Notes under the pieces: model-generated
Databases searched by the model: none
Told to the model about the DNA's origin: nothing
Seen by the model: only the letters and a program-made list of their open reading frames with translations
Translations under genes and position numbers: made by a program
In this document: piece by piece, positions 52,170 to 62,700 of the stretch
Layout of the letters: each line of letters begins with the position of its first letter
How positions within the stretch are numbered: position 1 is the stretch's first letter
Assembly (NCBI RefSeq): GCF_003710905.1
Contig: NZ_RHHV01000006.1
Location: 1 to 64,000, forward strand
Reading direction: 5' to 3'
DNA length: 64,000 nt
Source of the DNA: Brevibacillus parabrevis
Lineage (GTDB): Bacteria; Bacillota; Bacilli; Brevibacillales; Brevibacillaceae

Positions 52170-55100
52170 TCCCCTTTCTATTTTTTAACCTTGCGAGCAC
52201 CTTGTTCAAAGCGCTCTGACTCAAGTCTGCATCCTCGAAGTCTTCCGCTCTGTAGCTTTGTTTCTCCGCCTGGATCAATGATTGCAAAGCGTCCGTGTAG
52301 TGACGGGCAAATGTTTCGATATGCGATTCGCTGTACAGTCTTCCGTTGTAGAGGAAGCTGAGGCCGAGCTTGCCTTCGGTGACGGCCCCCACGACATCGA
52401 TCAAGTGAGTCCGTCTGTTGTCCGGGCTGCTGTTTGCGCCTCGCTCGCCTTCCGCGTATGCCAGAAGCGCTTTCGCATCTGCTGCCTGGTGGAATTGTCC
52501 CAAATAGTTGAAGCTGAGCGGTGCTTGCGGAATCGCCTTTAGCTTTTCGACCAGTTCAGGGTCTTGCGCCACGTAGCGCAGCAGGCCGTAGCCGAGACCT
52601 TTGTGCGGAATTTGTTGCAGCTTTTCTTTGACTCCCGCAAGCGCATCCTCGGAAGACGTGTTTGGCTCCAGTTGAATCAGGAGCGGGTACATCGACGTAA
52701 ACCAGCCGATGGTGCGCGAAAGGTCGACGTCCTCGAACAACTCTTCGCGACCGTGTCCTTCGAGATTGACCAAAAGCGCGGACTCGCCCGTCCATTTGCC
52801 GTATGCCAACGCCAGCGCCGTCAACAAAATATCGTTGATTTGCACGCGGTAGCGGGATGGAACTTTTTGCAGCAGGGCGTCCGTCTCTTCTTCTTCCAGG
52901 TGGATCGTCAACATCCGGCCGTTTGCTTCTGTGTTTTCCGCCCAGTCATGCACGGGCAGTGGGTGACCCGCCAGTTCGTCTGCCGCCTTGAGCCAGTAAT
53001 CCTGATCAACCAGCATCCGCTCAGAGGACGCGTATTTATGCAATTTTTCTGCCCATGCCTTGTAAGAGGTCGTTTTCGGCGGCAGTTGAATCTTGTTGCC
53101 TTTTTCCGCTTGCCCGTACGCTGTTTGCAAGTCTTCGATCAGGATGCGCCACGAGACACCGTCGACTGCCAGGTGATGAATGACCATCAAGAGGCGGCCT
53201 GGTCGGTCGTACCCGAGATCGAAGTAGACGACTTTCAGCAGCGGCCCGTTCTGCAAATCCAGGCTTGCTTGGGCCTGCTGTGCGAGCTTTTCGATCTTCC
53301 GCGCCTGCTGGGCTGGCGGACTCATGGACAAATCCTCCACTTGCAGCGGCACTTCCGAATCGACGTCGGCATACGTCTGCTTCCACTGTCCGTCTGCGAA
53401 GGTGTAGCGCAAGCGGAGCGCGTCGTGATGAGCAAGCAGTTGGGCAACGGCTTGGCTCAAATACTCTTCCTCCAACGGCTCGTTCACTTGCAGCAGCATG
53501 GATTGGTTCCAATGGTGCGGCGTCGGTTGCTCTTGCTCGAAAAACCATGTCTGGATCGGCAAAAGCGGCACCTCGCCCGTCACGTTCCCTTGTTCTGCGT
53601 CCACCTTTGTACTTTGGCCTGCAACTTTTGCCAGCTCGGCAATGGTTTGCTGATCGAACAATTGCTTGGGAGTCAAATGGATGCCGGCCTTGTTCGCGCG
53701 GGCGACGATTTGAATGCTGAGAATCGAGTCTCCTCCAAGCTCAAAAAAGTTATCATGAATGCCGATGCGGTCCATGCGCAGTACAGCGCACCAAATGTCT
53801 GCCAGCGTTTGTTCGACATGGCTTGTAGCCGCTGCAAATGCGTCCTCTTCCCGGCTGCGTTCCAAAACAGGGGCTGGCAGCGCTTTGCGGTCCACTTTTC
53901 CGTTCGGAGTAAGCGGCAAAGCATCCAGCATGACAAAGGCGGCAGGCACCATGTAGTCCGGTACGTGTGCTTTGAAGTGCTGGCGCAGCTCGGCTGTCCC
54001 AAGCTCTTGCTCGGCGTCCTTGACTGCGTAGGCGACGAGCTGCTTCATGCCCGCCTCATTTTCGTGGACGATCACCACCGAGGCCGTAATTGCCGGGTGT
54101 TTGGCCAAGACCGCTTCCACTTCGCTCAACTCGATGCGGAACCCGCGAATTTTTACCTGGTTGTCGAGCCGCCCGATGAACTCGATCAGACCGTCCGGCA
54201 AGTAGCGCACCAGGTCGCCTGTGCGATAAAGACGTGCCGCCTGATCAGTTGCAAACGGATTGGGCACAAACCGCTCTGCCGTCAAATCTGGGCGGTTCAG
54301 GTAGCCTTCCGCCAGACCGTCGCCGCCGATGTACAGCTCGCCAGTCACGCCAATCGGAACGGGCTGCATGTGACGATCGAGCACGTATGCCGTCGTGTTT
54401 TTGATCGGACGGCCGATCGGGAAAGTGTGGGCCGATTCGGGCATAATCGTGACCGGGTTGCAGCAGGTGAATGTCGTGTTTTCGGTCGGGCCATACCCGT
54501 TGATCACCGTCAGCCCTGCGATTTCCAGCGCTTTTTTCACATGCGGAACGGATACGATATCTCCGCCGACGAGCAGTTGGCGAACCCCGGACAAATATTC
54601 CTTGTGATGGTCGACCATCAGCGTGAACAGCCCGGCTGTCAGCCAAAGTGTCGTCACGTGGTGCGACTGGATCGCTTGCCCGATTTCTGCGAGCGACGGC
54701 AGTTCTGGCGGCAGCAGGACGAGCTTCGCCCCGTTCAAAAGGCTGCCCCATATCTCGAAGGTCGCCGCATCGAACGACACAGTGGATGCTTGCAGGAACA
54801 CGTCTTGCTCCGTGATCGTCACGTAATCCGTTTGTTTGACGAGACGAACGATGCCGCGATGAACGACAAGCGTCCCTTTTGGCAGTCCGGTTGAACCGGA
54901 TGTGTAGATCACGTAAGCGAGACTTTCCGCTGTCGTGTCCACGTCAGGCGCCTGCTCGCTCTCCTTGGCAATCTGCGGCCAATCGCGGTCCAGGGCAATC
55001 GTAGTCCGTTCCCCTGACGGCAAGCCGGGCATGAGCTGCTCCTGCGTCAGCAAGACCGTGATTCCGGCGTCGCCCATCATGTAGGCCAGACGCTCCTCTG

Positions 55101-56789
55101 GATAATCAGGATCGAGCGGCACATAGGCTCCACCAGCCTTGAGTATGCCGAGCATCCCGATCAGCATTTCCGGCGAACGTTTGACGCAGAGGCCGACGAG
55201 CGCACCCGGCCGCACTCCTTTTTGTTGCAAGTAGTTGGCTGTCTGGTTGGCCCGGCGCTCCAATTCCGCGTACGTAAGCGTCTGATTTCCCGCAACGACC
55301 GCCAGTCGCTCAGGATAAAGCAGCGCCGTTTCCCGGAACAATTGATCCACCCGTTTGTTTCGCGGATAAGCGGTCGTCGTGTCGTTCCACTCCACCAGCA
55401 ATTGCGCTCGCTCGCTCTGGTTCAGCAGCGGCAATCGGGCAATACCCTGATCCGGCATATGAACGATAGCTTCCAGCAGCTGAATAAAATGCTGCGACAG
55501 TCGCTCCATCGTCGCCTCATGGAACAGCGCTGTGTTGTATTCAAACGTGGCGAACAGTCCGTTTTGTTTTTCCGCCATCGTCAGCGTCAGATCGTATTTG
55601 GAAGTGACCAGATGCTTGTCCATCTCAAAATCAGCCACACGGATACCAGCTTTTTCGTCCAAGTTCAGCTGGAAGTTTTGCAGGACAAACATCACCTGGA
55701 ACAGCGGCGAGTAGCTGAGACTGCGCTCCAGCTCCAACTCGTCGACCAGCTTTTCAAACGGCAAATCTTGATGGGCGTATGCTTCGAACGCCGTCTCCCG
55801 CACTCGTGCCAGCAACTCGCGGAAGGTCGGTTCTCCTGACAAGTCCGTCCGCAGCACCAATGTGTTGATGAAAAAGCCGATCAGCGGCTCCGTCTCTTGT
55901 CTGTTCCGTCCCGCGACAGGGCTGCCGACGAGGATGTCCTCCTGCCCGCTATAGCGGTAGAGCAAGACTTGGAAGGCAGCGAGCAAGGTCATGAACAAGG
56001 TCGCGCCTTCTTCCTGGCTGAGCTTGTTCAGCTTTGCGTACAGCTCGCCTGAAAGCTTGATCGTATGCATCGCGCCATCATGCGTCTGGACGGCAGGACG
56101 CGGCTGATCTGTCGGCAAAGCCAGCAGCGGTTCGGCTCCGCTCAGCTTTTCTTTCCAGTACGCAAGCTGCTCGGCAAGCACTTCCCCTTCCAGCCACTTC
56201 CGCTGCCAAACGGCGTAATCTGCGTATTGCACCGTAATCTCGGCCAATTCAGGCGCTTCTTCCCGCACAAACGCTTCGTACAGCGCCCGCATTTCTTTGA
56301 GGAAAATGCCGATCGACCAGCCGTCGAAAATGATATGGTGCAGGTTGAATAAGAAGACGCACTCTTGCTCCGCCAGACGAATCAGGGTGGTGCGCAGCAA
56401 AGGACCTTGGCTCAGGTCAAACGGCGTCGCCGCTTCCAATCCGGCCAAGCGATGAGCTTCCGCTTCCCGCTCGCCTGCTGGCATCCCGCGCAAGTCGATC
56501 ACGTTCAGCTTTCCATCCAGCCGGGAGTGAATCACTTGCACCGCTTCCCCATCCACATCGCCAAAAGTCGTCCGCAAGCTTTCGTGGCGCTGGATCAGCA
56601 CTTGCAGGCTCTTTTCCCAAGCGGCGATATCCAAATCTCCCAACAAGCGCACGGCTGACGGAATGTTGTACAACGTGCTGTCCGGCATCAGGCGATCCAG
56701 AAACCAGAGGCGCTGTTGCGCGAACGACAGCGGCAAATGAGCTTCCCGTGAGACAGGCAGCATCTGCGCTTCCGTTTCGTTCTGCCCAA
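52144..56789 (-). other. LgrB fourth module (C-A-T-E), predicted D-Val6
   Basis: The C domain starts LPLSFAQQRLWFL. Pocket residues are D-A-F-W-L-G-G-T-F, Val type. The carrier is GGDSILSIQ near 53730. The closing epimerase spans about 52200-53610 with HHLAVDGVSW. Confidence 0.87.
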
Positions 56790-59700
56790 TCGCTCCAAGT
56801 GTCTCGGACAGCTCTGCAACAGTCGGCCGCTCAAAAATCGCGCGGATCGGCACTTCTTTCGCAAACGTTTCGCGCAGACGGGAAGCTACTCGTGTCGCCA
56901 GGAGAGAATGTCCGCCCAGTTCGAAAAAGTTGTCGTGCACCCCTACTTGCTCGATTCCGAGCACATCCGCCCAGATGCTGGCGACCAACACTTCCGTCTG
57001 ATTGCGCGGCGCTACGTAGCCAGCGGCAGACGCGACTTGCCCCCACTCCGGTTCCGGCAGTTGCTTGCGGTCGATCTTGCCGTTCGGTGTCAGCGGCATC
57101 GCGTCCAGCCAGACAAAGAAGGAGGGAACCATAAACTCGGGCAATTTTGCCTTGGCCCAGCTCGTCAAGACGGCACGATCGCCGCACTCCCCGTCTTTTG
57201 TCGTGATGTAGGCAACGAGACGCTTTTCGCCCAGCTTGTCTTCTTTGGCCACGACCACTGCTTCCTTGATCTGTGGATGGCTGCGCAGGACAGCCTCCAG
57301 CTCGCCCAATTCGATCCGGTAGCCGCGAATTTTGACCTGGTGGTCGATGCGGCCCAAATACTCCAGCTGTCCGTCGGGCAAGTAACGAACGAGATCGCCT
57401 GTGCTGTACATCCGCGCATGCGGGTCGGGGTGGAACGGATTGGGCAAAAAGCGTTCTGCCGTCATTTTCGGACGCTTCAAGTAACCGCGCGCCAAGCCGT
57501 CACCGCCCAAATACAGCTCCCCAGGCAAGCCCAACGGCACGGGCTGCAGCTTGGCATCGAGAACATACGCTTGCGTGTTGGACAGAGGACGGCCAATCGT
57601 CGGCTCTGTCTTTGCCCCTTTTGTCACCTGGACATAAGTGGAGTACGTCGTATCTTCCGATGGGCCATACAAGTTGAAAACTTTTTGCACATGCCCAAGC
57701 GCGTACAGACTTTGCGCCAGCGTGTTCGGCAGCGGTTCTCCGGCGAGATTGACGACCCGCACGCTCGGCGGTATCGCGTTCATCCGCACCAGTTCCTTGG
57801 CCGCAGATGGCACGGTATTGATCAAAGTCACCTCTTTTGCCGCTGGCAGGCTTGGCAAATGCAAGGCGTTGTCCGCCAAAATCACTTTGCCGCCGCAGCT
57901 CAAGGTCACGAATATTTCATACACGGACAAGTCGAAGCAAATCGAAGTGGACGCGAGCACGCCGCTCATTTCTTCAGCCGAGAAGACGGTTTTCGCCCAG
58001 AAAATGAAGGCAATGACGCTGCTGTGCTGAATCGCCACCCCTTTTGGCAGACCTGTCGAGCCGGATGTGTAAATCACGTAAGAAAGGTTGGTTGGAGCAG
58101 CCAGATTCGGCACATTTGCTTCCGGCTGGGCCGCCATGCACGCCCAGTCGCGATCCAGGCAAATCACTTGTGCTGTATGCTCAGGCAACATCGCCAGCAA
58201 GCGTTCTTGCGTCAGCACGATCGCCGCCTGCGAATCATCCAGCGTGTAGCCAATCCTGTCTTGTGGATAGGCAGGATCAATCGGCACGTACGCACCGCCC
58301 GCCTTGATAATTCCCAGCAAGGCGACAATCATCTCGGCCGTCCGCTCCATCAGGACAGCGACCAATACTTCCGGTCCGACGCCCTGCGCCCGCAGGTAAT
58401 GTGCCAGCTGGTTCGCCCGTTTGTTCAGTTCCGCATATGTCAACCGCTCGGTTCCGACGACCAGAGCTTGCGCGTCCGGCGTTGCCTCCACTTGCGCCTC
58501 GAACAGCTGGTGCATCACCAGGTTGCGCTCGTACGGCATGTCGGTCGCATTCCATTCCACCAACAGCTTGTGGCGCTCCGCTTCCGTGATGATGGACAAG
58601 TCTGCGAGCTGTTCGTGCGGCTCACGCATGATTGCTTCCAGCACACTGCTCAACTGGGCCAGCACCTTGTCCATGGCTGGCTGCTCGAATCGGCCCGTTT
58701 CATAAATCAGTTTGAGCATCAGTTCTTCGCCGGGCGCTACCACGAGCGTCAGCGGATAGCTCGTCTGCTCGACCGCTTTGACTTCCCCGAGCAACATGCC
58801 GGATTCGGAATCCACACTTGTGCCGGACAAGTAGTTCTCAAAGACGAAAATGCTGTCAAACAACGACTGGCCGCGCGGCACCTCGCTCCAGCTCTGGATG
58901 TCCACGAGCGGCGTAAACTCGTACTGGCGCATCTCGCTTTGGGCCTGCTGCAAGCTTTGCAGCCAGTCGATGACCGTCATCTGTTCCGGGAAAAGCACAC
59001 GGACAGGCAACGTGTTGATAAACAGCCCCACCATCGCTTCTGCGTCAGGCAAGTCGGTTGGCCGTCCCAGATTGGTCGTGCCAAAAACGACTTCCGCTTC
59101 GCCTGCATAACGCGCCAGGATCAGCGCCCAAGCCCCTTGCACAACCGTATTCAGCGTCAACTGGTGCTTGCGGGCAAAAGCGAGCAAGTTCGCTGTCGCC
59201 CGTTCGGACAAAAGCAGCTTGTGGTCTGCGTATTCTTTTGGCTGACCCGCGCTGCCACCCGATTTCCCCATGCCAAGCGGCGTCGGCACGCCAAAGCCCT
59301 GCAAATAGTCGCGCCAATACTGCTGCGCTTCTTCCAGGTTTTGTCGTTTCAGCCAGGCAATATAGGCTGAAAACGGAGGAATGGCGGGCAAGCTCGCTTC
59401 CTTGCCATGCGAGGCTGCGGCATAAAACGCCTGCCAGTCCTGGAACACAATCGGCGTGCTCCAGCCATCGAGCAACATGTGATGGAAGCTCCATACAAAC
59501 TGGAACGTGCTCGCATCCAGGCGAATCAACGTCCAGCGCATCAGCGGCGGACGGGCGAGATCAAAACCCCGCTTGCGATCTTGTTCCAAATACGTCTGCA
59601 AGCCCGCTTCCTGCTCAGCCGCTGTCAGATGACGCCAGTCCAGTCGCTCGACAAACGTTTTGACTTTCGCATGCACGACCTGATGTGGCTTCTCCAATCC

Positions 59701-62700
59701 GCTCCACAGGAAGGACGTTCGCAAAATCGCGTGGCGCTCGACGACTTTTTGCCAGGCTGCCGAAAATGCCTCTACATTCACATGCTCCAGTTTCAAAGCG
59801 AGCTGCACCACGTAATCCCCGCCTGCTTGCTCATACAAGGAATGGAACAGCATCCCTTCCTGCAACGGCGTAAGCGTATAAACGTTCTCGATCAGGCGAT
59901 TGTGACCGATAAACTTGTCGAGACTGTTTTGATCCAGTTCCGCGAGCGGGAAGTCGGAAGGCGTATAGCCCCCTGCTTGCTCCGTGCGGCAATGGGCAAT
60001 AATCGCTCGCAACGCTTGCACATAGTCATGAGCGAGCTTTTCAATCGTGCCCGGCTCGTACAGATCGCGGCTGAATGTCCAGCTCATCTCCAGCTGGTCT
60101 TGCGCCACCATGCTCATGACATCGAGTTTGTAAAGACGCGTCTCATCCTCGCTCACATTGGATGCCGACCAGTTCGGAATGATTTGGAACAACGCCGCGT
60201 CAGTCGTTTGGCCTTGGCCGAATTGTCCCAAGTAGTTGAAGCTGATCTCCGGCTGCGGCTTGGCTCGCAGCATTTCAGCCGTTTGCCCATCCCGGCTCAA
60301 ATAGCGGTGAATACCGTAGCCAATCCCTTTGTCCGGGATCGCCCGCACTTGTTCTTTGATCGACTTCAGCAAGTCACCCCAGGCCAAATCCGGCTCCGTT
60401 TCCAGCAAGACGGGATACAGGCTCGTGAACCAGCCCACCGTACGCGACACGTCCACGCCATCCACGATCGGCTCGCGACCGTGTCCCTCTACCGAGACAT
60501 ACAATGCCCGCTTGTTCGTCCAATCCGTAATCGTGCGCGTCAAGGCACTGAGCAGCACATCGTTGATCTGCGTGCGATAAGCAGCTGGCACTTCTTGCAG
60601 CAGCGCCCGAGTCTCGTCCGCGCTCAGCTTTGCCTTAACTTGCACGGCCAGACCTTCCGTGTTCTTGCCTTGTGGATGATCAACAGGCAGCCCGCATGCC
60701 TGTTCGCTGTCCATGCCAGTCCAATACTCATCGACAGCGCTTTGCTCCGCGTACGTTGTCAGCTCCTCCGCCCAGCTTTTGAACGAAGTCGTCTTTTGCG
60801 GCCATGCAATCTTTTGCCCGGCTTTAACCTGTTCGTAAGCGGTTTGCAGGTCTTCCAAAATAATGCGCCAGGAGACGCCATCGACCACGAGATGGTGAAT
60901 CACGATAAACAGCCGCTGTTCCGCTCCGAGTTGGAAATAGGCGGCACGGTGCAAAGGTCCTTTTTCGATATCCAGGCTTGCTTGCAGTTCGTCTGTGATG
61001 TGCCGCATCCGTGCTTCTCTCTCCGCCTCAGGAACGGACGACAAATCTGCGACCAGCAGCACATCTTCATCCGCAATCTCACCATGCGCTGCCTGCCATG
61101 TTCCGTTGACCTGCTGAAAGCGCAGGCGCAGGGCATCATGCTGGCGAGGCAGCGCGGCAAAAGCTTGCGTCAGCGCCGTCATATCGAGTTCTTCCCGCAC
61201 TGCGAGCATGACCGACTGGTTCCAGTGATGAACGTGGCGGACATCCTGCTCGAAAAACCACGTCTGAATCGGCGTCAAAGGCAATTCGCCTGTCACGATT
61301 CCTTGTTCGGCCTGCATTTCCGGCGCTTTTTCCAGCACCACTGCGCTTGCCGCCAGCTCTGCCAATGTTTGCGCGTCAAACAAATGCTTCGGCGTTAACT
61401 GCAAACCAGCCTGATTGGCCCGCGAAACGATCTGAATGGTCAAAATCGAGTCGCCGCCCAGTTCGAAAAAGTTGTCGTGAACCCCGATCGTCTCTACGCC
61501 CAGCACCTCTTGCCAAATTTCGGCCAGCTTGCGTTCCACATCCGATTGCGGTTCGACAAAGCTGCCTTCCCACTCTGTCTGCGCGACATCCGGCAAGGGC
61601 AAGGCGCGACGGTCTACTTTTCCGTTTGGCGTGAGCGGCAGGGCTTCCATCAGCACGATGGCAGACGGCACCATGTAATCTGGCAACATTTCTTTCAAGG
61701 ACTGGCGCAACTCGCTCGTCTGTCGCTCTTCTCCTTCATGGAGCACGGCGTACGCAACAAGCCGCTTCACTCCGGGGGTCACGTCTTCGCGGACGATCAC
61801 CACCGACTCTGCAACCGCCGGATGAGCGTACAAGGCCGATTCAATCTCGCCCAGCTCAACCCGGAACCCGCGAATGCTTACTTGATCGTCGGCACGTCCG
61901 ATAAACTCGATGCTGCCATCTGCTGCATAGCGCACCAGGTCACCAGTCCGGTACATCCGGGCACCTTCAATCGGAGAGAACGGATTCGGCACAAAGCTCG
62001 CTTCCGTCAAGTCAGGACGGTTCCGATAGCCGCGCGCCAGACTTTTTCCCCCGATGTACAGCTCTCCGACTACCCCTACAGGTACAGGCTGTCTGTTTTC
62101 ATCCAACACGTAGACAGACACATTGTCGATCGGGCGACCAATCGTCGGCGCAGACTCGCGCTCGCCCAAAACAGGCACTGCCCCTGCTGTCGCAACCACC
62201 GTATTTTCTGTCGGCCCGTACTGGTTCACGAGCGTAAACGGCACGTCCGCAGTCGGGTATTGGTGCAGCGTATCACCGCCCGTCAGCATGTAGCGCAGCG
62301 CCGCTCCCGTCGGCCATGGCAGCGGAAGCAAGTTCTCAGCCAGCGGAGTCGGCAAAAAGCTGATGGTGATGCCTGTCTCGACCAGCCAGTCCCGCAGTTT
62401 TTCCGGCGATAGGCGAATCTCGTCCCGCGGCTGGCAAATCGTCGCACCTGCGGTCAAATACGGCCAAGTCTCCCATACGGAAGCGTCAAACGCCGTACCG
62501 GCAATTTGCGAAGCGCGATCTTCTGCCGACACGCTGTAGGTGCGCTGGTGCCAGTTGACCAGATTCAGGAGCGATCCGTGCTCGATCTCTACGCCTTTTG
62601 GTGTCCCCGTCGAGCCTGACGTATAAATGACGTAGGCAAGTTGATCCGCATTCGTCTTGATTGCAGGTGCAGCCGTGCTTTCCGCCGCAATCTCCTGCCA

